A stretch of DNA of 64,000 bases from Glutamicibacter sp. MNS18 (GTDB lineage: Bacteria; Actinomycetota; Actinomycetes; Actinomycetales; Micrococcaceae), in the NCBI RefSeq assembly GCF_026107515.2, contig NZ_JAPCHW010000017.1, forward strand, positions 1 to 64,000. The letters are read 5' to 3'. Positions 52,294 through 60,777 of this stretch are shown piece by piece (the first letter of the stretch is position 1; the number at the start of each line of letters is the position of its first letter). Both the position numbers and the translations under genes were made by a program. Under the pieces are notes generated by a model. That model searched no databases. It saw only the letters and a program-made list of their open reading frames with translations, and was not told the DNA's origin.

Positions 52294-54009
52294 GTGAGTA
52301 AGGTTATTGTGCCCGGTTCTTCGCCCACCGTACCGGTGGTGGGGCTTGCGGTAATCGTCAGCGCCGCGACCGCCTGGCTGGCGGTGCTCTTGGGTGCCGG
52401 GCTGGACGCGGTGCTTGCGGACAGGCCCCCGGCTGCGGCCTGGTACCTGCAGGTGGCCCTGGCGTTGCTGGCCGCCGGGACCGGGCTGGTGCTGATCCCG
52501 GTGGTGATCCAGCGGGCCTCGGGGCGGATGCAGGCCGGGGTGCGTGCCCGGCTGCTGGAGCACTACCTGGCCATCGGCCCCCTGGCCCTGGCCCGCGGCG
52601 GGCACGGCCAACGGGTGAACACCGCGATGGATGCGGTGGACCGGATGGTGCGCTACCGGGCCGGATTCACCGGTCCGGCGCTGGCCGCGGTGATCACCCC
52701 GTTCATCGTGCTCGGATTCGTGGCGGTGTTCCTGGACGCCTCCGCCGCCGCAATCCTGGGGATCCTGCTGCTGCTGGTGCCGGTGATCGTACTGGGTTTC
52801 CAACGGCTGTTCCGTTCCTCCTCCGGTGCCTACCGGCGCGCCCAGGGAACCCTGGCCGCGGTATTCATGGACGCGCTGCGCAACCTGGGCATGCTCAAGC
52901 TGAACAACGCCTCGGGCTGGATGGGAACCAAGGTGGCTGCCGCAGCGCAGAACGTGCGGGTGCAGGTGATGAAACTGCTGGCCCGCAACCAGCTGGTGCT
53001 GCTGGTCATCGACGCCACTTTCGCCCTGCTGCTGCTTTCCACCGCAGCGCTACTGGCCTGGTGGAAGGTGGACACCGGGGTGCTGGGGGTCGGTGGCGGG
53101 TTGTCCCTGCTGGCGCTCAGCTTCCTGATGCTGGCCCCGGTGAACTATGTTGGCAGCTTCTTCTACATCGGGATGACCGGCAGGACCGCCCAGGAGCGGA
53201 TCACCCAGGTGCTGACCGAGGAACCGCATCCGGGGATGCTGACCGCGCTGAAGGTGGACCTGCGGGCCACCGGCCTGCACCTGGAATCGGTGGCCGCCGG
53301 CTACGAGGACGGTGCGGATGCGATCAGCGGGATCAACCTCAGCTTCCCGGCGGGCTCGCGCACCGCGGTCATCGGCGCCTCGGGCAGCGGGAAGAGCACA
53401 TTGCTGCGGCTGCTGTCCGGGCAGCTGGAAACCAGTGCCGGGCTGGTCCACGACACCCGGCAGGCACTGGGTACCGCCACCCTGCGCTGGAATACCGCGG
53501 TGGTGGAGCAGAACTCGACCCTGTTTGCGATGAGCCTGCGCGAGAACCTGGCCCTGGCCGATCCCCAGGCCACCGACCAGGAGATGATCGGGCTGTTGCA
53601 CCGGGTGGGGCTGGGGGACTGGTTCGAGGCCCTGGAGCAGGGGCTTGATTTGCCGCTGGGAGAAGGCGGGGCCCGGCTCTCGGGCGGGCAGGGCCAACGC
53701 CTGGCCATCGCCCGGGCGGTGCTGGCCGACCGGCCGGTGCTGCTGCTGGACGAGCCGACCAGCGCACTGGATGTGCATACCGAAGCACAGGTGTTGCAGC
53801 TGTTGGGTACCGTCGGGCAGGGCCGCATCACCATCACCGTGACCCACCGGCTGTCGATGCTGGCTGATTACGACCGGGTGGTGGTGATGGAGGCGGGCAA
53901 GGTCATCCAGGCTGGACGGACCCAGGCGGTGCTGGCCCAGGATGGCTACCTGGCCCGCGCCATGGCCGCCTACACCCGGCGCAGCGAACGCATCGGGGGC
54001 CACCGGTGA
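52294..54009 (+). CDS. CydD-like ABC transporter, permease-ATPase fusion
   Basis: 571 aa from the GTG at 52294; a GTG at 52309 with AAGG 5 bases upstream may be the real start. Six hydrophobic helices in residues 10-300 are followed by an ATPase with Walker A GASGSGKST, signature LSGGQGQRLAIARAVL and Walker B VLLLDEPTSALD. It resembles the CydD half of the thiol/heme exporter that supports cytochrome bd assembly. The next gene is the CydC-like half, with a 4-bp overlap. No cydAB genes are in the window. Confidence 0.85.
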   Translation: MSKVIVPGSSPTVPVVGLAVIVSAATAWLAVLLGAGLDAVLADRPPAAAWYLQVALALLAAGTGLVLIPVVIQRASGRMQAGVRARLLEHYLAIGPLALARGGHGQRVNTAMDAVDRMVRYRAGFTGPALAAVITPFIVLGFVAVFLDASAAAILGILLLLVPVIVLGFQRLFRSSSGAYRRAQGTLAAVFMDALRNLGMLKLNNASGWMGTKVAAAAQNVRVQVMKLLARNQLVLLVIDATFALLLLSTAALLAWWKVDTGVLGVGGGLSLLALSFLMLAPVNYVGSFFYIGMTGRTAQERITQVLTEEPHPGMLTALKVDLRATGLHLESVAAGYEDGADAISGINLSFPAGSRTAVIGASGSGKSTLLRLLSGQLETSAGLVHDTRQALGTATLRWNTAVVEQNSTLFAMSLRENLALADPQATDQEMIGLLHRVGLGDWFEALEQGLDLPLGEGGARLSGGQGQRLAIARAVLADRPVLLLDEPTSALDVHTEAQVLQLLGTVGQGRITITVTHRLSMLADYDRVVVMEAGKVIQAGRTQAVLAQDGYLARAMAAYTRRSERIGGHR

Positions 54010-55787
54010 ACCGCCCGTCAACCGGCAGCATACAAGGCAACCTGCGACCGGCAGTGCGCTGGATCCTTCACAGCACCCGGGACCTGGTCGCCCCGCTGCT
54101 GCTGGCCAGCGTGCTGGCCTGTTGCACCCGGCTGGCCGCGTTGGGCATCTACTATGTGGCCGCCCTGGGGCTGGCGCAGGCCGCGGGGCTGCCGGTGACG
54201 CTGCCCGGAGCCGGGCTCGGCTACCCGGCGCTCGCCGGATGGCTGGTTGCGCTGGCCCTGGCCAAGGGCGGGCTGCGGTACGCCGAGCAGTTCACGGGCC
54301 ACAAGGTGGCCTTCCTGGCGTTGGCCCGGCTGCGCACCCGGATCTATGCCGACTACGAACGCCAGGCCCCGTTTCCGGCCGGGGCACACAGCGGGGCGAT
54401 GCTGCAACGGGCGGTGCGCGATATCGACCGGGTGGAGGTGTTCTTCGCGCACACCCTGCCCCCGGCCGTCGCCGCGCTGGTACTGAGCACCCTGGTGGCG
54501 GTGTGGGCCATGGCGACGGTGCAGCTGGCTGGCGGGCTGATCCTGCTGGCCGGCTACCTGCTGCTCGGAGCGCTGGTGCCGCTGCTCGGGTTGGGCACGA
54601 TCGGCCGCGCGGCGGCCGAGGAGACGGCGGCCCGCCGGCTGACCAGTGCCCGGATCGCCGACACGCTCTCCGGGGCCGGGGTGGTCTTCAGCCTGGACGC
54701 CCAGCGGGCCATGGCAGCCCGGCTGGAACCCGATGCGCACCCGTCGCCGGGCGCCGGACGTGCCTCCTGGACGCTGGGGTTGCGCTCGGCCCTGGTGGGC
54801 CTGGTCCCGTGGATCAGCGCGCTGTTGATCCTGCTGGCAGGGGCCCGGAATGTGGAGCCCGGCCCGCTGCTGGTGCTGCTGGTGCTCGCCGTACCCTCCT
54901 TCGAGGCGGTGCGGGCGGTGGACGGGTTCGTCGGCTCGCTGCAGGAATCCCTGCACAGCATCGAACGGCTGTACGCGAACCACCAGATGCCCCCGCCGGT
55001 TGCCGAACCGCGGCACCCGCTGCCGCCCGGCACCTCGCACACCGGGCTGGTGGTCCGGGACCTGCAGGTGGTGCGGGATCGGAACACCGTGGTGCGCCAC
55101 CTGGACTTCCACGTGGCCCCGGGCAGCCGGGTGGGCATGGTCGGGTCCTCGGGCTCGGGCAAGTCCTCGGTGGCCGCGGCCCTGGTCCGCGCCCTGCCCT
55201 GCACCGGTCGGGTCACCCTGGATTCGGTGGACACCGCGCACCTGGCCCAGCAGCAGTTGCGCGAGCGGCTGGTGCTGGTGGCCCAGGACGATTCGCTGAT
55301 CCGCGGCACGCTGCGCGAGAACCTGGCGCTGGGCCGGGAGGACCTGGACGATGCACTGCTGGTGAGCACGCTGGAGGAAGTCGGGCTGGGTCCGTGGTTC
55401 AAGACCCAGCGTGCCGGGCTGGACACCCGGCTGGGGGAGCGCGGTGCGCGCATCTCCGGCGGGCAGCGCCAGCGGCTGGTGCTGGTGCGGGCCTTGCTGC
55501 GTTCGCCGAGGATCCTGCTGCTGGATGAGGCCACCAGCGCCCTGGATACGCATACCGAGGCGCAAGTGCTCGATGCCCTGCAACGCCGGGTGGCCCAAGG
55601 GATGGGACTGGTCATGATCAGCCACCGGCTGGCGGTGCTGGAGGAATTCGAGACGGTGCTGGTCCTGGAGGACGGGCAGGTGCGCGAACGCGGCAGCGCC
55701 CGGCAGTTGCTGGCCGATTCGGGCTCGCTGTTCCACCTGATGCGCCGACGTGAGCTGGAGAGCATCGACGCCGAATCCGGTCGCTGA
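54006..55787 (+). CDS. CydC-like ABC transporter, permease-ATPase fusion
   Basis: 593 aa from a GTG that overlaps the previous stop (GTGA). Helices are followed by LRYAEQFTGHKVAFLALARLRTRIY, the CydC-type first cytosolic segment. The ATPase has Walker A GSSGSGKSS, signature ISGGQRQRLVLVRALL, Walker B ILLLDEATSALD and H-loop ISHRLAVL. It likely forms a heterodimer with the upstream protein. Exporter of glutathione/cysteine-like thiols or heme is the family role; mycothiol-related cargo is possible here. Confidence 0.87.
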   Translation: MNRPSTGSIQGNLRPAVRWILHSTRDLVAPLLLASVLACCTRLAALGIYYVAALGLAQAAGLPVTLPGAGLGYPALAGWLVALALAKGGLRYAEQFTGHKVAFLALARLRTRIYADYERQAPFPAGAHSGAMLQRAVRDIDRVEVFFAHTLPPAVAALVLSTLVAVWAMATVQLAGGLILLAGYLLLGALVPLLGLGTIGRAAAEETAARRLTSARIADTLSGAGVVFSLDAQRAMAARLEPDAHPSPGAGRASWTLGLRSALVGLVPWISALLILLAGARNVEPGPLLVLLVLAVPSFEAVRAVDGFVGSLQESLHSIERLYANHQMPPPVAEPRHPLPPGTSHTGLVVRDLQVVRDRNTVVRHLDFHVAPGSRVGMVGSSGSGKSSVAAALVRALPCTGRVTLDSVDTAHLAQQQLRERLVLVAQDDSLIRGTLRENLALGREDLDDALLVSTLEEVGLGPWFKTQRAGLDTRLGERGARISGGQRQRLVLVRALLRSPRILLLDEATSALDTHTEAQVLDALQRRVAQGMGLVMISHRLAVLEEFETVLVLEDGQVRERGSARQLLADSGSLFHLMRRRELESIDAESGR

Positions 55788-55789
55788 TA

Positions 55790-55809
55790 CCGGCGGACCC
55801 TACCGCCGG
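55790..55809. repeat. Short hairpin after the CydC-like gene
   Basis: CCGGCGG and CCGCCGG pair around ACCCTA, starting 2 bases after the CydC-like stop. No T-run follows. It may be a weak stop or mRNA-end hairpin. The next gene starts 27 bases later. Confidence 0.45.
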
Positions 55810-55836
55810 CACCCGCCGCGGGGCTAGGCTCGGGGC

Positions 55837-57600
55837 ATGGCACGGTTTTTTGTTCTGGTGTTCCTGATCCTGCTGTGTGCCGCGGCGGTGTTCGCCGCGA
55901 TCTTCGCCATCGCACTGGGCAGCCATGCCTGGTGGGTGCTGGTGGCGGTCTGCGCACTGCTGCTGATCCTGGCGATCCACGATGTGGTGCAGACCAAGCA
56001 CGCGATTCTGCGCAACTTCCCGGTGCTGGGCCATACCCGGTTCTTCTTCGAGTTCATCCGACCCGAGATCCAGCAGTACTTCATCGAACGCAATACCGAC
56101 GGCAAGCCCTTCGACCGGGACACCCGCTCGCTGATCTACGCCCGGGCCAAGGGGGCCGACAGTCACAAGGCCTTTGGCACCGAACGCGACGTGAACCGCA
56201 CCGGTTACGAATACCTGCTGCATTCCACCGCGCCGACCTCCCCGCCGCAGGACCAGCACAGTGTGCTGATCGGCTCCAGCCAGTGCCGGCACCCGGCCCG
56301 CGTCTCGTTGCTGAACATCTCCTCGATGAGCTTCGGGGCGCTGTCCAGGAACGCCGTGCTGGCGATGAACAAGGGCGCGGCCATGGGCGAATTCATCCAC
56401 GAAACCGGGGAAGGCGGGCTGACCGACTTCCACCTGCGCTACGGGGCGGATGTGTTCTGGGAAATCGGGTCCGGCTACTTCGGTTGCCGCACCGAGAACG
56501 GGCGATTCAACCCCGAGGCTTTCGCCCGGAAAGCCGCCCACGAGTCGGTCAAGGGCATCACCATCAAGCTGTCCCAGGGAGCCAAGCCCGGACTGGGCGG
56601 GGTACTGCCGGCCGCCAAGGTCTCGGCGCAGATCGCCAAGGCCCGCGGGGTGCCGTTGGGCCAGGACTGCATCTCCCCGGCCAGCCACCCGGAATTCTCC
56701 ACACCCCGGCAGCTGATGGACTTCGTGGCCCGGTTGCGTGAACTCAGCGGCGGCAAACCGGTGGGTATCAAGTTCTGCGTCGGTTCGCGCACCGATGTGC
56801 TGGCGATCTGCAAGGCGATGATCGCCACCGGCATCCTGGTGGATTTCATCACCGTGGACGGCGCCGAGGGCGGCACCGGGGCCGCCCCACTGGAGTACGA
56901 GGACCATGTCGGTACCCCGTTGACCGACGGGCTGATGCTGGTGCACAACGCGTTGGTGGGCACCGGACTGCGCGACGAGGTGCGGATCGGGGCCGCGGGC
57001 AAGATCGCCACCGGCAGCGATATCGTCAAACGGCTGATCCAGGGGGCGGACTTCTGTTTCGCGGCCCGCCCGATGATGATGGCCACCGGTTGCATCCAGG
57101 CCCAGAAATGCCATACCAACCGCTGCCCCGTGGGGGTGGCCACCCAGGACAAGCGGCTGGTCATGGCGCTGAACGTCGAGGACAAGGGCAACCGGGTGTA
57201 CAACTACCACCGGTTGACGGTGACCGAGGCCGCCCAGATCATGGCCTCGATGGGGCTTGAGGGCCCGGACCAGCTCACCACCCGGATGCTGCGCCGCCGG
57301 GTGAACCTGCAAAGCACCCGGTCCTATGCCTCGCTCTTCCACTGGCTGCGCCCCGGTGAACTGCTCGACGATGTACCCAGCAGCTGGGCCGAGGACTGGG
57401 CGGAGTCCGACGCGGAGCATTTCGGTGAACACGCCCCGTTGACCTTCGGCTCCCCGCATTCGGTGCGCATCCTGGAACCGCACGCGCACGCCGGGTACCC
57501 GAACTCGGTCAGCGCCCCACGGGTGGAACCACGTGAGGGGCACAGCGTCAAGCCGGTGCACCCCGACGCCACCCGGCCCGAGGGCAAGCCCGGCCGGTAG
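55837..57600 (+). CDS. Membrane-anchored FMN-binding glutamate synthase-like protein
   Basis: 587 aa. Two hydrophobic helices (about 3-25 and 30-47) anchor the N-terminus. The rest is a GltB central/FMN domain: SMSFGALSRNAVLAMNKGA, GGLTDFHLRYGADVFWEIGSGYFGCR, GAKPGLGGVLPAAKVS, then DGAEGGTGAAPLEY. The 3Fe-4S cysteines are Cys419, Cys425 and Cys430 (CIQAQKCHTNRCPVG). It lacks the amidotransferase and alpha-helical domains of full glutamate synthase, so the reaction is unknown. An electron-transfer or amine oxidoreductase role at the membrane is plausible. Confidence 0.9.
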   Translation: MARFFVLVFLILLCAAAVFAAIFAIALGSHAWWVLVAVCALLLILAIHDVVQTKHAILRNFPVLGHTRFFFEFIRPEIQQYFIERNTDGKPFDRDTRSLIYARAKGADSHKAFGTERDVNRTGYEYLLHSTAPTSPPQDQHSVLIGSSQCRHPARVSLLNISSMSFGALSRNAVLAMNKGAAMGEFIHETGEGGLTDFHLRYGADVFWEIGSGYFGCRTENGRFNPEAFARKAAHESVKGITIKLSQGAKPGLGGVLPAAKVSAQIAKARGVPLGQDCISPASHPEFSTPRQLMDFVARLRELSGGKPVGIKFCVGSRTDVLAICKAMIATGILVDFITVDGAEGGTGAAPLEYEDHVGTPLTDGLMLVHNALVGTGLRDEVRIGAAGKIATGSDIVKRLIQGADFCFAARPMMMATGCIQAQKCHTNRCPVGVATQDKRLVMALNVEDKGNRVYNYHRLTVTEAAQIMASMGLEGPDQLTTRMLRRRVNLQSTRSYASLFHWLRPGELLDDVPSSWAEDWAESDAEHFGEHAPLTFGSPHSVRILEPHAHAGYPNSVSAPRVEPREGHSVKPVHPDATRPEGKPGR

Positions 57601-57620
57601 CAGGGCTGCGGTGTCCGCTG

Positions 57621-58643
57621 CTACATCAGGGCGGTGAGCGCCGGGATATCCACCTCATCCAGGGTGCCCGGGCTCCACGCCGGGTTCCGGTCCTTGTCGA
57701 TCACCTGGGCGCGGATGCCTTCGGCCAGATCCGGCAGGTGCATCAGGTAGTCGGCCAGGCGCAACTCGCGGTCCAGGGCCGAACGCAGGTGGTCCTCGGC
57801 GCGCGCTGCACGCACCGCCAGGAAGGCGCTGGTCACCGAGGTGGGCGAGTTGGCGCGGATGGCCGCCGCGGCAGCCGCGGCCCGCGGATGCACCATGGCA
57901 TCAAGCCGTGCCAGGACCTCGGCCGGGGAATCGGCCGAGAAGGCATGGTCGATCCACCCCTGCTCGGCTTCCAGCGGGCTGGGGGCCACGGACCCGTGCA
58001 GCAGCTCCAGCGAGGCGATCATCTGGCCGGCATCCAGACCGATAAGGTCATCGAGTTCATCAAGCAGCCCGGGTAGTGTCCCCGCGGGGAGCACCACATC
58101 GGCGAAACCGAGGAAGGGTGCATCGGCACCGGTGAAGCTGCCCGCCGTCATCGCGAAGTACTCACCGAAATACCCGGGGGACCTGGCCAGCAGATGGCTG
58201 CCGCCGACATCGGGGGTGTAGCCGATCCGGGTCTCCGGCATCCCCATCCGGGCATCACGGGTGACCACCCGTACCGGGGCATGGGAGGCCAACCCGATGC
58301 CGCCGCCCATGGTGATACCGTGGGCCAGGCTCAGCACCGGTTTCGGGTAGGCAGACAGGAAGTGGTCGATCACGAACTCCAAGGCCAGCAGGTCGTGGAA
58401 GGCGGCATGCTCCCCGGAGGTGACCGCCTGGTGGAAGGCGGCGATATCCCCGCCGGCGCAGAACCCGCGCTCCCCGCGCCCGCCGAGTACCACCAACTGC
58501 ACCGTGCGGTCCTCCGCCCAGCGGCGCAGGATGCCGTCCAGGGCGGTGAGCATCGGCAGGTTCAATGCGTTGATCTTCTGCGGACGGTTCAGTTCCAGAT
58601 ACCCGATGGGTCCGTGGGTGCGGGCAACAACCAGTTCGCTCAT
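57621..58643 (-). CDS. Enoyl-CoA hydratase/isomerase family, 3-hydroxyisobutyryl-CoA hydrolase-like
   Basis: 340 aa, longer than simple enoyl-CoA hydratases and typical of HIBYL-CoA hydrolase. GERGFCAGGDIAAFHQA, LSLAHGITMGGGIGLASHAPVRVVT and MPETRIGYTPDVGGSHLLARSPGYFGEYFAMT are the family hallmarks. It would remove CoA from 3-hydroxyisobutyryl-CoA in valine breakdown; related acyl-CoAs are possible. AGGAG precedes the ATG. It sits 29 bp downstream of a LysR regulator on the same strand. Confidence 0.9.
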   Translation of the reverse strand: MSELVVARTHGPIGYLELNRPQKINALNLPMLTALDGILRRWAEDRTVQLVVLGGRGERGFCAGGDIAAFHQAVTSGEHAAFHDLLALEFVIDHFLSAYPKPVLSLAHGITMGGGIGLASHAPVRVVTRDARMGMPETRIGYTPDVGGSHLLARSPGYFGEYFAMTAGSFTGADAPFLGFADVVLPAGTLPGLLDELDDLIGLDAGQMIASLELLHGSVAPSPLEAEQGWIDHAFSADSPAEVLARLDAMVHPRAAAAAAAIRANSPTSVTSAFLAVRAARAEDHLRSALDRELRLADYLMHLPDLAEGIRAQVIDKDRNPAWSPGTLDEVDIPALTALM

Positions 58644-58672
58644 GGTTCTCCTAGGGTCGGGAATGACGGGAC

Positions 58673-59593
58673 TCAGCCCAGGGTGGGGTGCCGGTCCAGG
58701 ACCTGGGACAGCCGGTCCAGCACAACAGCGGCCTTGGGCTTGGCACCCTGCTCGGGCATCAGCGCGAAGATCGAACGGGCCAGCCTGATTTCCGGTGCGT
58801 CCACGATGCGCAGCCCTTCGGGGGCACGGGCCATGGCCAGATCGGGAACCAGTGCTGCGCCGAGCCCGGCGGCCACCAGGTTCAACGAGGCCTCGAAGTC
58901 ATCACAGTAGGCGGCCACCTGGGGGTGGATGTTGTACGAGGCGAAAAGCCGGGCGATCAACGTGGCATCGGAGGCGCCGGGGTGGTGCATGATCCAGGGC
59001 CATTGGGCCAGCTGGTCCAGGCTGAGCGTCGAGTCATCGGCCATCGGCCAGCTGGCCGGGATGACCACACGGAACTGGTCGTCGCCCAGCCAGGCGCGGG
59101 ACAGGTTGGCCGGCCAGCTCAGGCCCCCGGGGCCCACCTGGAAGATCAGCGCCAGGTCCAGGTCGCCGCCGGCCCCCAGCCCCGCCACGGTCTGCTGGGG
59201 TTCGCCGATCCACAGTCGCAGGTTGATACCCAGTGAATTCCAGTCCGGGGCGGAGAGCAGTTGCGGCAGGGCGTAGGCGGCCAGCGAGGGGAAGATGCCC
59301 ACCCGGATTTCCTCGCGCTGCTGGCCCTCGGTCGAGGCGGTGGCCACGTCGGCCATCAACGCGTCGATATCGGTGAGCACGCGTTTGGCGTGGCGCACCA
59401 TGCGCAGGGCGGCCGGGGTGGGGGTGATGGACCGGGCCCCGCGCAGGAACAGGGTGGTGCCGGCGCTGCGTTCCAGCGCGGTCATCTGCTGGGACACCGC
59501 GCTGGCGGTATAGCCCAGGCGCGAGGCGGCCGTGGCGAAGGAGCGGTGGCTGACCACTTCGAGCAGGGTGCGGAGGTGAACCGGGTTAATCAC
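58673..59593 (-). CDS. LysR-family transcriptional regulator
   Basis: 306 aa. The HTH at the N-terminus is typical (HLRTLLEVVSHRSFATAASRLGYTASAVSQQMTALERSAG). The effector domain follows from about residue 95 (REEIRVGIFPSLAAYALPQLL). It belongs to the group that controls nearby metabolic genes. Its target is likely the CoA hydrolase immediately downstream, read in the same direction, or its own promoter. The effector is unknown. Confidence 0.9.
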   Translation of the reverse strand: MINPVHLRTLLEVVSHRSFATAASRLGYTASAVSQQMTALERSAGTTLFLRGARSITPTPAALRMVRHAKRVLTDIDALMADVATASTEGQQREEIRVGIFPSLAAYALPQLLSAPDWNSLGINLRLWIGEPQQTVAGLGAGGDLDLALIFQVGPGGLSWPANLSRAWLGDDQFRVVIPASWPMADDSTLSLDQLAQWPWIMHHPGASDATLIARLFASYNIHPQVAAYCDDFEASLNLVAAGLGAALVPDLAMARAPEGLRIVDAPEIRLARSIFALMPEQGAKPKAAVVLDRLSQVLDRHPTLG

Positions 59594-59658
59594 GTACCAA
59601 AGTCTAGGCGCTCCGCGTGGACAACGTCTGCCGAACCCCTGCGCAACGGTGCCGCGGC

Positions 59659-59913
59659 CTAGGGATTGTCCTCGGCCTGCTCGAGGTCATCCGGGTTGAA
59701 GCGCTGCTCCAGGAACTCGTTGTCCAAATCGCTTTCCTCCTCCAGGTCGTCGTCCAGCAGGTAGCTGCGTTGTGCCAGCGGGTCGATGTTGCGCATGCTT
59801 TCGGGCATGTCGCTGGAACCCTCATAGGCCTGGGAATCACGGCCGTCATCGGGCTCGTACAAGTCGTTTCCGTATTGCGGGGCGAAGTCCGACGGGTCCA
59901 GTTCGCGGGTCAT
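59659..59913 (-). CDS. Small highly acidic protein, unknown function
   Basis: 84 aa. By count, 27 residues are Asp or Glu and only 5 are Arg with no Lys, so the net charge is strongly negative. The C-terminal half is an acidic run (LDDDLEEESDLDNEFLEQ). There are no Cys, no hydrophobic helix and no recognised domain. It is probably disordered. The codon use looks native. A dyad with promoter-like sequence lies directly upstream (59934-59968). A role in binding basic partners is possible but unproven. Confidence 0.7.
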   Translation of the reverse strand: MTRELDPSDFAPQYGNDLYEPDDGRDSQAYEGSSDMPESMRNIDPLAQRSYLLDDDLEEESDLDNEFLEQRFNPDDLEQAEDNP

Positions 59914-59933
59914 GGCGCACTCTTTCGGTTATC

Positions 59934-59968
59934 CGAGGGGTACCTAGTTAGCCTTGGGAAACCCCTCG
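59934..59968. promoter_or_regulatory. Dyad upstream of the acidic-protein gene
   Basis: CGAGGGGT (59934-59941) and ACCCCTCG (59961-59968) are perfect 8-bp arms around 19 bases. The spacer contains TACCTAGTTA, which on the minus strand supplies TAGGTA-like promoter sequence. It lies 20 bp before the gene start and may be an operator or 5' hairpin. Confidence 0.4.
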
Positions 59969-60069
59969 TGGCTACTGTGTACCTACAGCCTAGGACCTTG
60001 GACCGGCCAGCGGAAGAGCGCGGTGCACACGGCTTTGGCCCGGGCCGGCCGGACCGGAAACGGACGGCA

Positions 60070-60543
60070 TCAGGCGTGGTCGCGGCGGTATTGCTCGAGC
60101 AATGGGGCACACCGGTAGGACAGGTGGGTGTGCAGTGCGAAGGTGGTCTCCGAGCGCTTGACCCCGCGGATGCGCAGGATCTGGCGTAACGCGCCCTGCA
60201 GCTGGTGGGTGTCGGCCGCGGCCAGGCGCAACCACACGTCCCCGTTGCCGGAGATCTCGTGCACCTCCAGGATATTGGGGATGCCACGCAACGCCGAAAT
60301 CACCGCGTCGATGTCCCGGTGCATCACTTCCAGGGTGACGAAGGCCAACACGTCGTAGCCCAGCCCGGCCAGGTCGATATCCCGCCCGCCATCACGCAGC
60401 ACCCCTCCGCGAAGCAGGCGCCGCATCCGGCTCTGGGCGGTGTTGCGGGCAATGCCCACCTGCTCGGCCAGATCCGAAATCTGGATCCTCGGATCGGCGA
60501 TCATGGCCAACAGGATCTTCACGTCGACGTCGTCCAAACGCAC
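60070..60543 (-). CDS. Lrp/AsnC-family transcriptional regulator
   Basis: 157 aa from the GTG at 60543, with GGAG about 10 bases upstream; a GTG six codons earlier is less family-like. HTH: LDDVDVKILLAMIADPRIQ with AEQVGIARNTAQSRMRRLLRGGVLRDG. The RAM effector domain spans about 65-145 (FVTLEVMHRDIDAVISALRGIPNILEVHEISGNGDVWLRL). It diverges from an MFS exporter across a 234-bp A+T-rich region and likely senses an amino acid or related exporter substrate. Confidence 0.92.
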   Translation of the reverse strand: MRLDDVDVKILLAMIADPRIQISDLAEQVGIARNTAQSRMRRLLRGGVLRDGGRDIDLAGLGYDVLAFVTLEVMHRDIDAVISALRGIPNILEVHEISGNGDVWLRLAAADTHQLQGALRQILRIRGVKRSETTFALHTHLSYRCAPLLEQYRRDHA

Positions 60544-60777
60544 CAAAAGTACACTCCACACTCTTCGGGATCACCGATTTTTGGATGTTTTGCTCAATCG
60601 ATCCGTATGGGGATGATTGTTCTTCTTGTTTTATCCCATATTAGTGAGTGCACGTGCCATTTGTGGACTCAACACAGAGCACAATGCGCAATCTCACGGA
60701 ACAGGCGGTCCACCTGCTGGCTGTTCCGATCATCGGCTGGCCGCCGCCAGCGAAGGGAACCAAGGGAAAGGCGGGGC
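60544..60777. promoter_or_regulatory. Lrp-MFS divergent promoter region
   Basis: 234 bp, clearly A+T-richer than the genes. It contains TTTTTGGATGTTTTGCTCAA and other T-rich runs typical of Lrp-bound promoters. No clean dyad was found. Both genes are probably controlled from here. Confidence 0.35.

Noticed and set aside
59941-59960. DtxR/IdeR iron box in TACCTAGTTAGCCTTGG
   Set aside because: Only a half-site resembles TTAGGTTAG. The second half does not mirror it, and the adjacent gene has no iron link.
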